DNA of 35,366 nucleotides, taken from positions 1-35,366 of the forward strand of contig NZ_JAJRCG010000025.1 of the NCBI RefSeq assembly GCF_028679125.1, read 5' to 3'. The position numbers were made by a program, and so were the translations under genes. This document shows, piece by piece, positions 8,043 to 16,153 of the stretch (the stretch's first letter is position 1; each line of letters begins with the position of its first letter). The notes beneath the pieces are model-generated. The model did no database searches. It was not told the DNA's origin and worked only from the letters and a program-made list of their open reading frames with translations. This DNA comes from Methanoregula sp. (GTDB lineage Archaea > Halobacteriota > Methanomicrobia > Methanomicrobiales > Methanospirillaceae).

Positions 8043-9029
8043 TTGACATATGGAATTGAATTCGTACCTGGAAATGTCAACGTAAAGCAAGTTGTTAACT
8101 TCTGTAAACTTGCTGAATCCAAAGACATTGATTTTGCATGGATCACCAACCACTATAACAACCGCCACTGCTACCCCACCCTTGCCGCCATTGCGCAGGC
8201 AACCACGACCCTCAAGATGGGCCCGGGTATCATGAACTCCTTCACTGACACTCCCGCTGCAATGGCATCCTTTGCCTGCACGCTCAACGAGATCTCTGAC
8301 GGACGTGCAGTCCTCGGTATCGGACCGGGCGACCTCTCGACCCTCCCGAAGCTGGCAATTAAAGCAGAGAAGCCGGTCGGACGGCTCGAGGAAGCAATCG
8401 TCCAGTTCCGCAAGCTCTGCGCCGGTGAAGAAGTCAAGAAGTCAGGAATGCAGTTCTTCGACTACGACGGTGCAAAGCTGACTGGTGTTACCCTCCCCGG
8501 AAAGAAGGGAATCCCGGTATACGTTGGTGCACAGGGCCCCAAGGTCCTTGACCTCGCCGGAAGAGTCGGTGACGGTGCACTCATCAACGCATCCAACCCC
8601 AAGGACTTCGCCATTGCAATCCCGATCATCAAGGCAGCCTGCGACAAGGTAGGCAAGAAGAACTTTGACATCGGTGCATACACTGCAATGTCCATTGACC
8701 GGAGCGAGAAGAAGGCACGCAACTCTGCAAAGATTGTTGCCGCATTCATCGCAGCCGGCTCACCCCCCGACCTCCTGACCCGCCACGGCCTCGACCTGAA
8801 CAATGTTGCCAAGATCAAGGCAGCACTCGGAAAGTTCGACTTCAAGTCGGTAGGAGAACTCGTTGGAGACAAAGAGATCGACGCCTTCACCATTGCAGGA
8901 ACTCCTGAGATGGTCAAGCAGAAGTGCGAGGATCTCACCAAGGCTGGCGTCACGCAGATCATCTTCGGGTCACCACTCGGTCCCGACATGACCACATCCA
9001 TCCGCCTCCTCGGCAAGTACGTTGTATAA
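8043..9029 (+). CDS. mer: F420-dependent 5,10-methylenetetrahydromethanopterin reductase (Mer)
   Basis: The 328-residue product is the full length of methanogen Mer and starts MTYGIEFVPG. It is a bacterial-luciferase-like TIM barrel, with characteristic runs such as DFAWITNHYNN, MGPGIMNSFTD and VLGIGPGD. The known reaction is reduction of methylene-H4MPT to methyl-H4MPT with F420H2, the step before the Mtr complex encoded at the other end of this window. The start codon is TTG, with a strong SD. Codon use is strongly biased toward C-ending codons, as expected for a very highly expressed gene. It has its own promoter and is followed by a hairpin and T-run. Confidence 0.96.
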   Translation: MTYGIEFVPGNVNVKQVVNFCKLAESKDIDFAWITNHYNNRHCYPTLAAIAQATTTLKMGPGIMNSFTDTPAAMASFACTLNEISDGRAVLGIGPGDLSTLPKLAIKAEKPVGRLEEAIVQFRKLCAGEEVKKSGMQFFDYDGAKLTGVTLPGKKGIPVYVGAQGPKVLDLAGRVGDGALINASNPKDFAIAIPIIKAACDKVGKKNFDIGAYTAMSIDRSEKKARNSAKIVAAFIAAGSPPDLLTRHGLDLNNVAKIKAALGKFDFKSVGELVGDKEIDAFTIAGTPEMVKQKCEDLTKAGVTQIIFGSPLGPDMTTSIRLLGKYVV

Positions 9030-9054
9030 GCGCACTCAATACCTGCCTCATACA

Positions 9055-9100
9055 GCCGAAAACGGCGATGGTGCCTTGGCAGAAAAATTCTTTTTTATTT
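9055..9100 (+). terminator. Hairpin plus T-rich terminator after mer
   Basis: A perfect GCCG-AAAA-CGGC hairpin at 9055-9066 is followed by a T-rich tract at 9088-9100, about 60 bases after the mer stop. Confidence 0.5.
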
Positions 9101-9176
9101 GTGTAGATGAATTTTGACAGTATCCATCACGTGCAAATGACTATCAGATCCCGCCGGAAATACTAACGAGAAGAGA

Positions 9177-10109
9177 ATGTTTTCCGTTACCGAAGTTACC
9201 ACCCCGAAAGGACTTGTGCAGTACCGGGAGGAACGGTTTACAGGTTTCCGGTGCAGGATCAGTCCTGACCGGTCGAAACGCCATGTCCTCCAACCCATGA
9301 CTCCTCCGCAAGAGATCGGAGACTGCCCGTTCTGCCCTGACCGGGTATTCTCTGTTACCCCGTCCTTTCCCGATGGCCGGAGAATTATCCATGGTGAGAG
9401 CATCACCTTTCCCAATATGTTTCCTTTCGGACAGGGTCATGTGGTAACGGTTATCACCAGAGAACACCGGGTGAACACGTTCAGCAGACAACAGATTGCC
9501 GATGCACTGGCAGGACAGGTTGAGGCACTTCAGCAATATGATGGCTATCCCAGTATCAATATGAATTTTCTCCCTTCTGCGGGGGCGAGTCTCATTCACC
9601 CGCACATGCAGGGGCTTTCAGAGACCCGGCCATCATTGGTCATGGAACGGTACCTCCAGGCAGGACAGCAATTCCAGCAGTGCTCCGGTGGCAGCAACTA
9701 CTGGGAAGCAGTCCGGGAAGAAGAGAAAGTATCCGGGAGATATCTGTTCGGCGATGAGATTCTCTGGTCTGCGCATGCGGTCCCGTGCGGTGAGCGAGAG
9801 GTTCGGGGAATCCTGCCGGTGGGCTCTCTCAACGAAACTGGCCCTTATATCGATCTTCTGGCACACGGTATTCTTGAAGTGCTGGCATTCTACCGGAACC
9901 TGGGGACATATGCGTTCAACATGTCCATCTTTTTCGATAAACCTGATGAAAACAGTGGTTTTCACGCGTTCTGTTCGCTCATATCCCGGATCAATCCCAA
10001 TTCATCATCCATGAGTGATTCAGCATTCATGGAGCGGCTTCATCTGGAGCCGGTTATCATGACTCTCCCGGAAGAGATGGGGTTACTTTATAAAAGGGAA
10101 AAAAAATAA
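9177..10109 (+). CDS. Galactose-1-phosphate uridylyltransferase (GalT)-like nucleotidyltransferase
   Basis: The 310-residue product belongs to the GalT branch of the HIT superfamily. A CPFC zinc-type pair is at residues 50-53, FPNMFPFGQGHVV at 78-90 matches the GalT strand FPN/ENxxPxxGxHxV, and the active-site motif HPHMQG is at 141-146. The second histidine of HPH is the nucleotidylated nucleophile in the family. Canonical GalT has HPHGQ; the Gly-to-Met change and the short length suggest a different acceptor, so the sugar substrate is uncertain. It may serve surface glycan synthesis. A weak purine-rich SD precedes ATG 9177. It converges on mtd with only 6 bases between stops, in an A/T-rich tract that could terminate both. 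Confidence 0.75.
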   Translation: MFSVTEVTTPKGLVQYREERFTGFRCRISPDRSKRHVLQPMTPPQEIGDCPFCPDRVFSVTPSFPDGRRIIHGESITFPNMFPFGQGHVVTVITREHRVNTFSRQQIADALAGQVEALQQYDGYPSINMNFLPSAGASLIHPHMQGLSETRPSLVMERYLQAGQQFQQCSGGSNYWEAVREEEKVSGRYLFGDEILWSAHAVPCGEREVRGILPVGSLNETGPYIDLLAHGILEVLAFYRNLGTYAFNMSIFFDKPDENSGFHAFCSLISRINPNSSSMSDSAFMERLHLEPVIMTLPEEMGLLYKREKK

Positions 10110-10115
10110 AAAAAT

Positions 10116-10958
10116 TTAATCGAATTTTGCAACGAGTTTGGTCTTGCGAACGAGCGTACCGTCCTTCTTGTGGGCCTGACGCAGGATGCTGTCTCCTGCC
10201 TTCTCGAGCTCACGTGCCTCGTCGCAGAGCAGTGCTGCGTGTCTCATCATTTCGTGAGCACTTGCAACGATCGGGATGTACTTCTCCCATTCCTTGGTCA
10301 TGAAGCAGCCCTTAACGTTCTGGCCTGCAACCGCTATGGCGATCTCGTGGGCAGCGCGTGCCTTTGCCAGTGCATAGGGATTGGTGAACTCACCGTCGAC
10401 CGCCTTGTCGGTGGTCATGATGATCTTCGGGAGCTCGATCTCGGTACCCTTTTTGCCGGCCTTGACCTGGTCGATGACCTTGTCCAGTGCAACCTGCAGC
10501 TTGCGGAATGCGCCGGTGAGTGCCAGCACTTTAACGAGATTGCCGTTGTAGTCGGACATCTCGACGGGGTCGAGGAATTCGCGGCGTGCACCAATCATGG
10601 AGTCTGCCTTCATGATGATATAGCCGAACTTAGTGTCTGCCTTGACGCCTTCCCACTCCTTCTTCGTGGTTACATCATCAGTGATGATGATAGTCGGGAT
10701 ACCTGCTGCAGCGAGCTGTTCGCGGGCACCGGTCGGGCCGGGGAGAACCCCGTTGGGGGAGACTACGATACAGAAGTCAGGCTTGTATGCCTTCAGGTTG
10801 GAAACAACACGGTCGACATCTGCCGGCTCGAGTTTAGTTCCACTGGTCGCCATGAATGTCTGCATGTCTTCACGGTCTGCTCTCTCATCAAGGAGGAGCT
10901 CTGCCATTACACCACTTGCAATGTTGCCGAGTTTAGCAACGCCTACTTTAACAACCAT
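10116..10958 (-). CDS. mtd: F420-dependent methylenetetrahydromethanopterin dehydrogenase (Mtd)
   Basis: From ATG 10958 the product is 280 residues, the normal length of Mtd, and begins [16 protein letters not shown]. Family stretches include [24 protein letters not shown] and a C-terminal [13 protein letters not shown]. The enzyme reversibly reduces methenyl-H4MPT to methylene-H4MPT with F420H2, immediately upstream of Mer in CO2 reduction. The frame stays open 38 codons further upstream, but the start is fixed by GAGGTGA five bases before this ATG and by the conserved N-terminus. Mer is on the other strand 1.1 kb away, so the two genes are neighbours with independent promoters. Confidence 0.96.
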   Translation of the reverse strand: MVVKVGVAKLGNIASGVMAELLLDERADREDMQTFMATSGTKLEPADVDRVVSNLKAYKPDFCIVVSPNGVLPGPTGAREQLAAAGIPTIIITDDVTTKKEWEGVKADTKFGYIIMKADSMIGARREFLDPVEMSDYNGNLVKVLALTGAFRKLQVALDKVIDQVKAGKKGTEIELPKIIMTTDKAVDGEFTNPYALAKARAAHEIAIAVAGQNVKGCFMTKEWEKYIPIVASAHEMMRHAALLCDEARELEKAGDSILRQAHKKDGTLVRKTKLVAKFD

Positions 10959-11467
10959 GTAATTCACCTCGAAAATGTTATAACACGTTATTATGACCCG
11001 GTATTCATATAAACATTTTGAAACGTCTTCTCTCGTCGAAAAACGGAGAAACCCAAATAATTTGATGATCATGTATAGGTCAGGGAAAATACTGTGAATG
11101 TGTCCCCCTATGTGCGAAACGAGATGAAAATCGGGTGTATGCCCGGAAAAAATGACTGGGAAATCTGTAACTGTCCACTTTGATAATACGGGTTTTTGAT
11201 TTCAGTTTTCTGCGCGAATCCTATAGTAAAAATCTCATGTCATCTGGGGATAAAATGACCTGCGGTGGCACGTGCCTCGCATTTCTCTCCGAAAGTAGAG
11301 GGAGAAACGGACACTGACAGAAAATGCACTCTGGGGGGTGGGTGTGCCTTGTTTAGCGGGAACTTATGCGCTCTCAACACAACACTGATTTTAGGAATGA
11401 CGTGGAACTTCTGAATACCCTGAAAGTTAACGAAAAGTGTTTAAGTCCCGGTTGTAAAGGAGTAATC
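10959..11467. other. Regulatory region between mtd and the Tfx-family gene
   Basis: About 510 bases hold the mtd promoter on the minus strand near 11006-11013. A small imperfect hairpin, TTCTCTCC against GGGAGAA, lies at 11283-11306. An AT-rich element at about 11439-11445 precedes the next gene. The in-frame extension of the Tfx-like frame up to 11366 has no SD and no family similarity. No RNA gene is recognised. Confidence 0.45.
11006..11013 (-). promoter_or_regulatory. TATA box of mtd
   Basis: On the minus strand TTTATATG lies 48-55 bases before the mtd ATG. It predicts a start near 10982 and a leader of about 24 bases carrying GAGGTGA. Confidence 0.65.
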
Positions 11468-11872
11468 ATGAAGGATGGGCTGCTCACCGAACGACAGATG
11501 GAAGTACTGCGATACCGCAAGCAGGGACTGACCCAGCAGCAAATTGCAGATATCATCTCCACCTCCAAGGCCAATGTCTGCACCATAGAAAAAAGTGCCA
11601 TGGAGAACATCCGTAGGGCAAAGGAGACCCTTGAATTCCTTTATACACTTGATGCCACTCATCTCTGCACCATCCCGTCCGGAACTGATCTCTTCAATGT
11701 CCCTGCTATCATCTTCGGGGAGGCTGAGAAGATCAACATCAAGGTCAAATACGATACCATCTCCCTGATCAACCGCTTGAGGGAATCCCGGTCAGAGGCT
11801 TGTAAGGCCCGGGTGGTGTGCGAAGACATCATTGTCTATATCACAGATCAGGGCGAACTGTACTTCGGCTGA
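11468..11872 (+). CDS. Tfx-family DNA-binding protein
   Basis: From ATG 11468 the product is 134 residues, matching archaeal Tfx proteins. A helix-turn-helix of the LuxR/sigma-70 region 4 style lies at about residues 5-57 (LTERQMEVLRYRKQGLTQQQ, then ISTSKANVCTIEKSA), followed by the Tfx C-terminal domain with IPSGTDLFNVP and a final VYITDQGELYFG. Tfx of Methanothermobacter binds near the promoter of the molybdenum formylmethanofuran dehydrogenase operon. By position, next to mtd and near mer, this copy may regulate C1-pathway genes, but that is inference. AAAGGAG with 5-base spacing sets the start. Confidence 0.87.
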   Translation: MKDGLLTERQMEVLRYRKQGLTQQQIADIISTSKANVCTIEKSAMENIRRAKETLEFLYTLDATHLCTIPSGTDLFNVPAIIFGEAEKINIKVKYDTISLINRLRESRSEACKARVVCEDIIVYITDQGELYFG

Positions 11873-11938
11873 GCCGGATCGTTCTGCAAGTCCCGGTTCC
11901 AGTCCTCTCGATCCTTTTACCCTAAATCTCTGGCATAT

Positions 11939-11947
11939 GTTTATATG
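11939..11947 (+). promoter_or_regulatory. TATA box upstream of the small CxxC ORF and the ribosomal operon
   Basis: GTTTATATG is the strongest TATA match between the Tfx gene and uL3. Transcription would begin at about 11966, exactly at the ATG of the small ORF. No comparably good TATA box is seen between 12176 and 12513, so it may also drive the ribosomal operon. Confidence 0.5.
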
Positions 11948-11965
11948 TTCTTTTATGCTATAATT

Positions 11966-12175
11966 ATGGAAGCCGATATGAGGTTATCCTCTGCAGAGAT
12001 GTATGTCCCATCGTCTGGGACATGCCCGATCTGTGAACGGCGCGACCATGCCTCCGGACACTGGAGTGGCGGTTGTGCCGTGGGAGAACCTCGATTGGTG
12101 GACCCCGCCAGAATGGCGAGGGTATCCCGAGAAGGAGTTGTGATTCGTCACAACAGGCTGACAGAGTGGGTCTGA
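11966..12175 (+). CDS. Small hypothetical protein with a CxxC/His-rich motif
   Basis: The frame encodes 69 residues from ATG 11966; it extends 7 codons further upstream to 11945. The core CPICERRDHASGHWSGGC holds three Cys and two His in a pattern that could bind zinc. I do not recognise the family. The predicted transcription start from the TATA box at 11939-11947 coincides with this ATG, consistent with a leaderless message. No Shine-Dalgarno is present. It precedes the uL3 gene by 338 bases on the same strand and could be a leader ORF of the ribosomal operon, an independent gene, or chance. Confidence 0.4.
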   Translation: MEADMRLSSAEMYVPSSGTCPICERRDHASGHWSGGCAVGEPRLVDPARMARVSREGVVIRHNRLTEWV

Positions 12176-12513
12176 TCAGGCGCATGGGCCAACGTTCGTG
12201 CAACGTGCCCTCTTCACGTAAAAATCACGTGGATGCGCCATTATCAGGATCTTCTTTCGCGAGACAGGAATGCTGGTGCACACCGGCACAGCGGTGAGAA
12301 CATCTCTCATACGCATCTCCATACCGGGTGATACGTCATCGGTCAGGTGTGCAAACGATCCATCAAGGATTGTATGCTCAAACTGCCGTTATTGGCGATC
12401 ACCTCCGTCGCGTGTTGGCTTCTGGCACAAACGAAGTCATCACACATCTCGGATCAATCTCACACGTGTCGCAATGAGAATAACCTACACGCAAGATGAG
12501 GATGGATTAACAC
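12176..12513 (+). other. Long non-coding leader/intergenic region before uL3, with inverted repeats
   Basis: No convincing gene is present; an 85-codon frame at 12270-12527 overlaps the uL3 start and has an unlikely composition. GGCGCAT (12179-12185) and ATGCGCC (12233-12239) form a 7-bp inverted repeat. Between them CACGT occurs twice (about 12215-12219 and 12227-12231). No clear TATA box is found here, so the stretch may be transcribed as a 5' leader of the ribosomal operon. Confidence 0.4.
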
Positions 12514-13527
12514 ATGCCAAAAATTAACAGACCACGCCGTGGATCTCTTGCATTCAGCCCGAGAAAGCGTGCAAAGAGTCCGATCCCGAAATACCAGTCG
12601 TGGCCCTCCACCGAGGGAGCACCGATCCTCCAGGGATTTGCCGGATACAAAGTAGGTATGACGCATGTTATCATGGTGGACGATCATAAGAGCAGTCCGA
12701 CCGAGGGCAAAGAGATTATGGTCCCCGTGACGGTCATCGAAGTTCCCGCTATGAAAGTAGCAGCGATCCGCGCCTACAGCAAAGATACCTATGGCAAACA
12801 CGCGTTCACCGAACTCTGGGCAGAGCAGCTCGACACCGTTCTTGGACGCAGGATTACCCTCCCCAAGGATTATGACCGGAATGCAGCCCTGAAGAAGTTC
12901 TCCGATGCAGTTGCCGCAGGAACCGTTGCCGAGATCTACGCAGTCACGTATACGCAGCCGGCATCGATGAGCGGTGTTCCGAAGAAAGTTCCCGACCTCA
13001 TGGAGATCAAGGTCGGCGGTTCGGACATCAAGAAACTCTTCGAGTTTGCCCAGGGCCTCCTTGGAAAGGAAGTCACCCTAAACAATGTGATCCAGTCCGG
13101 TGCATATGCAGATATCACTGCAATCACCACCGGTAAGGGAACAAACGGCGCCGTAAAACGCTGGGGCATTGCACTGCGCAAGCGCAAACACGCAGTTGGC
13201 GGCAAGAAACGTCACCTTGGCACTCTTGGACCATGGAATCCCCACCACGTCCGCTGGGAAGTCCCGCAGGTTGGTCAGCTGGGGTTCCAGCAGCGCACCG
13301 AGTTCAACAAGCGCATCTTAAAAGTCAGCGAGAACGCAAGCGAGATCACTCCCGCCGGCGGTTTCCTGCACTATGGTGTGCTCAAGAACCCGTACGTGCT
13401 TATCAAGGGGTCTATTCCCGGCCCGGTAAAGCGGCTCATCCGTATCAGGCCCGCAATCCGCCAGGGTGAACATGTCGTCAGGATGCCGGCAATCCAGTTC
13501 GTGAGCGTCCAGAGCAAGCAGGGATGA
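12514..13527 (+). CDS. rpl3: Ribosomal protein uL3
   Basis: The 337-residue product is full-length archaeal L3. It has the RRGSLAF N-terminus, the VGMTHV strand, and the central RWGI...[12 protein letters not shown]...GPWNPHHV loop that reaches the peptidyl transferase centre. It is the first gene of the archaeal S10-type operon here and one of the first assembly proteins of the large subunit. The ATG at 12514 gives the conserved [11 protein letters not shown] start. The best SD-like sequence, GAGGATGGA, is rather distant. Confidence 0.97.
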   Translation: MPKINRPRRGSLAFSPRKRAKSPIPKYQSWPSTEGAPILQGFAGYKVGMTHVIMVDDHKSSPTEGKEIMVPVTVIEVPAMKVAAIRAYSKDTYGKHAFTELWAEQLDTVLGRRITLPKDYDRNAALKKFSDAVAAGTVAEIYAVTYTQPASMSGVPKKVPDLMEIKVGGSDIKKLFEFAQGLLGKEVTLNNVIQSGAYADITAITTGKGTNGAVKRWGIALRKRKHAVGGKKRHLGTLGPWNPHHVRWEVPQVGQLGFQQRTEFNKRILKVSENASEITPAGGFLHYGVLKNPYVLIKGSIPGPVKRLIRIRPAIRQGEHVVRMPAIQFVSVQSKQG

Positions 13528-13533
13528 TCAGAG

Positions 13534-14280
13534 ATGAAAGCACAGGTTAAATTACTTGATGGCGGCGTCGCAAAAGACATCGAACTTCCGGAGATCTTCT
13601 CCGAGGACTACCGCCCCGATCTGATCAAGAAGGCAGTCATGGCCCTCCAGAGTGTACGGAGACAGCCGCACGGGACAGACCCGTTTGCCGGCATCCGTTC
13701 ATCAGCAGTCGGCTGGGGTAGCGGTCGCGGTTCATCGCACGTCCCCCGTCTCAAGAATGGCTCCCGCGCGGCAAAAGTCCCGCAGGCAAAGGGCGGTCGT
13801 GAGGCACACCCCCCGAAGGTTGCAAAGATCCTGATCAAGGAGATCAACCAGAAGGAGAAGCAGAAGGCATTCCGGTCAGCGGTTGCCGCAAGCATCAGTG
13901 CAGAACTCATCAAGAGCCGCGGACACCTCTTTGAAGGCGCAGTTCCGGTCGTTCTTGAGGATAAGTTCGAGACACTCGGCCAGACCAAGGATGTCATCAC
14001 CGCGCTCACCACTGCTGGTGTCTACAATGATATCGAGCGGTCAAAGGACAGCAAGAAGGTCCGTGCCGGCAGGGGCAAGATGCGTGGCCGCAGGTTCAAG
14101 CAGAGAAAGAGCCTGCTGATTGTCACCGCGGAGAAACCGCTGCTCGCAGCCCGCAACCTCTCCGGTGTCGATGTGGTCACCGTTGACCAGCTGAATGTCG
14201 AGCATCTTGCACCCGGTATGCAGGCAGGTCGCCTGACCGTCTGGACCGAGAGCGCACTTGTACGCCTGGAGGGAAGGTAA
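13534..14280 (+). CDS. rpl4: Ribosomal protein uL4
   Basis: The 248-residue archaeal/eukaryotic-type L4 has its long internal loop (about 45-100; QPHGTDPFAG, WGSGRGSSHVPR, AHPPK) that lines the exit tunnel. It also has the C-terminal globular part with RGKMRGRR and a hydrophobic strand, KSLLIVT. The gene starts 6 bases after the uL3 stop, and its own stop is immediately followed by the uL23 ATG, so translation is likely coupled. Confidence 0.96.
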   Translation: MKAQVKLLDGGVAKDIELPEIFSEDYRPDLIKKAVMALQSVRRQPHGTDPFAGIRSSAVGWGSGRGSSHVPRLKNGSRAAKVPQAKGGREAHPPKVAKILIKEINQKEKQKAFRSAVAASISAELIKSRGHLFEGAVPVVLEDKFETLGQTKDVITALTTAGVYNDIERSKDSKKVRAGRGKMRGRRFKQRKSLLIVTAEKPLLAARNLSGVDVVTVDQLNVEHLAPGMQAGRLTVWTESALVRLEGR

Positions 14281-14529
14281 ATGACCCTTAAGTACCCGTT
14301 TGTCACGGAAAAGGCAATGGTCCTCCTTGAGAACCAGAGCAAGCTCCAGTTCCTGGTAACCCGTGAGGCAACCAAGGCTGACATCAAGCGCGAGATCGAG
14401 AAGTCCTTCGGTCAGAACGTCAAGAGCGTCAGGACGCTCATGAACACGCACGGCCAGAAGAAGGCCATCGTGAGCTTCGAGAACAACAAGGCCGCCGAGG
14501 AGATTCTCAGTCGGCTCGGTATAATGTAG
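14281..14529 (+). CDS. rpl23: Ribosomal protein uL23
   Basis: The 82-residue product is typical for archaeal L23. It starts with the conserved YPFVTEKAM and has TREATKADIKREIEKSFG and a K-rich VRTLMN segment. This protein sits at the tunnel exit and contacts SRP and SecY, the latter encoded later in the same operon. The ATG follows the uL4 TAA with no gap. Confidence 0.96.
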   Translation: MTLKYPFVTEKAMVLLENQSKLQFLVTREATKADIKREIEKSFGQNVKSVRTLMNTHGQKKAIVSFENNKAAEEILSRLGIM

Positions 14530-14539
14530 GTGGGGAAAC

Positions 14540-15256
14540 ATGGGACATCGAATTACAACACAAGCCCGCGGCAAGGGAGGCCCGACATACCGCGCACCCT
14601 CCCACCGGTACAAGGCTGAGCTGAAGCACATCGGCGACGACACGCAGAAGATCACCGGAACTATCATCGACATCGAGCACGACCCTGCACGCAATGCACC
14701 GATCGCCCTCGTCAAGCTCGAGGATGGCACAAAGGTCTACATGCTCGTTACCGAAGGTCTTGGAATCGGCGAAGTTATTCTCTGGGGATCCTCAGGAGAA
14801 GTCAAGAACGGCAACACGCTCACCCTCGCGAACATCCCGACCGGTACCTACATCTGTAACATCGAGGCACGCCCGAATGACGGCGGAAAGTTTGTCCGCG
14901 CTTCGGGAGTGCAGGCAGTTGTTGTTGACAAGGCAGATGATCGTGTCGGCGTCAGGATGCCCAGCGGCAAGACGAAATGGTTCAATGCACGCTGCCGTGC
15001 AACCATCGGTATTGTAGCCGGTGGCGGTCGCGTTGAAAAGCCGTTTGTGAAAGCGGGTAACAAGTACCACAAGATGGCGAACACCGCATCCAACTGGCCA
15101 CGCGTCCGTGGTGTTGCAATGAACGTCATCGACCACCCGTTCGGTGGCGGTGGTCACCAGCACACCGGTCGCCCGAAGACGATTGCACGCGGTACTTCCC
15201 CGGGAAGAACTGTGGGATCTGTGGCTGCACGCAGGACAGGTAAGAGCAGGAAGTGA
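14540..15256 (+). CDS. rpl2: Ribosomal protein uL2
   Basis: The 238-residue archaeal L2 starts MGHRITTQARGKGG. It contains the conserved HKMANTASNWPRVRGVAMN region and the C-terminal FGGGGHQHTGRP loop near the peptidyl transferase centre, with the conserved His. GTGGGG a few bases upstream serves as SD. The gap to uL23 is 10 bases. Confidence 0.97.
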   Translation: MGHRITTQARGKGGPTYRAPSHRYKAELKHIGDDTQKITGTIIDIEHDPARNAPIALVKLEDGTKVYMLVTEGLGIGEVILWGSSGEVKNGNTLTLANIPTGTYICNIEARPNDGGKFVRASGVQAVVVDKADDRVGVRMPSGKTKWFNARCRATIGIVAGGGRVEKPFVKAGNKYHKMANTASNWPRVRGVAMNVIDHPFGGGGHQHTGRPKTIARGTSPGRTVGSVAARRTGKSRK

Positions 15257-15263
15257 TGGGTAA

Positions 15264-15683
15264 ATGGCAGCACCTAAAAAGACACAGAAGAGAATGCCAA
15301 GACGGCGTGAGGAGTTCACCTATCGCGGCTTCAAGATCGACGAGCTCAAGGCGATGGGGATCAGCGAACTCCTCCCCCTGATGCCCGCCCGTCCCCGCCG
15401 CAAGATTACCCGCGGATTCTCCCGCGGTGAAGAGACCCTACTGGAAAAGATCCGTGGTGGCGACGAGAAGGTACGGACTCACCTCCGTGAAATGATCGTC
15501 ATGCCGGAAATGATCGGCAAGACCATCGAGATCTACAACGGCAAGGAATTCATAAAAGTAGAGTTCCAGCCAGAGTCGGTCTTCCGCTATCTCGGCGAAT
15601 TTGCCCTGACAAGAAAGAGAGTTTCTCACGGAAGCGCCGGTATCGGTGCAACCAGAGGCAGCAAGTACGTTCCGCTGAAGTGA
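15264..15683 (+). CDS. rps19: Ribosomal protein uS19
   Basis: The 139-residue archaeal/eukaryotic-type S19 has an N-terminal archaeal extension (KKTQKRMPRRREEF). Its core reads MIGKTIEIYNGKEFIKV and ends LTRKRVSHGSAGIGATRGS, the decoding-site-adjacent tail. It begins 7 bases after uL2. Its TGA is embedded in the start region of uL22. Confidence 0.96.
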   Translation: MAAPKKTQKRMPRRREEFTYRGFKIDELKAMGISELLPLMPARPRRKITRGFSRGEETLLEKIRGGDEKVRTHLREMIVMPEMIGKTIEIYNGKEFIKVEFQPESVFRYLGEFALTRKRVSHGSAGIGATRGSKYVPLK

Positions 15684-15688
15684 TGAAC

Positions 15689-16153
15689 ATGGCACGCATT
15701 GATTATTCCAACAAAACAAAGGGCGACAACGTGGCTCGGGCAAAAGCCAATGAGCTGAACATGTCCCCCAAGCACTCCATTGAGATTGCCGCGTTCATCA
15801 ATCACCAGCGTGTGAACGATGCAATCGCGTACCTCAACGAAGTTGTCAAGCTCAAGAAGGCAGTCCCCTTCCGGTACTTCTGCCGGAATGTCGCGCACAA
15901 GCGCGGCCTTCCTGGCAACTGGGACGCAGGCCGGTACCCGGTCAAGGCCTCCAGGGAATACATCCGTCTCCTGGAATCGGTCAAGAAGAATGCAGAATAT
16001 ATCGGTCTCGATGCAGAGAACCTCGAGATCATCCACGCATCCGCCCAGCGCGGCCGCGCCCAGAAGGCATTCTTCCCCCGTGCAATGGGACGGGCAACCC
16101 CCAAAGTCCGTGAGTCTGTGAACCTCGAGATCATCGTCCGTGAGGTGGCGTAA
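15689..16153 (+). CDS. rpl22: Ribosomal protein uL22
   Basis: From ATG 15689 the product is 154 residues (MARIDYSNKT), matching archaeal L22. In-frame GTG 15680 and ATG 15683 upstream are possible but less conserved. The long tunnel-lining beta hairpin is recognisable in SAQRGRAQKAFFPRAMGR near the C-terminus. The last base of its TAA is the first of the uS3 ATG. Confidence 0.95.
   Translation: MARIDYSNKTKGDNVARAKANELNMSPKHSIEIAAFINHQRVNDAIAYLNEVVKLKKAVPFRYFCRNVAHKRGLPGNWDAGRYPVKASREYIRLLESVKKNAEYIGLDAENLEIIHASAQRGRAQKAFFPRAMGRATPKVRESVNLEIIVREVA

Noticed and set aside
10170..11012. 280-codon plus-strand reading frame opposite mtd
   Set aside because: Mirror frame of the strongly codon-biased mtd gene; Cys/Leu/Val-rich with no domain, no SD, and it would destroy a well-supported gene.
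12270..12527. 85-codon frame just before uL3
   Set aside because: Overlaps the uL3 start, has no SD and an unlikely composition; treated as leader sequence.
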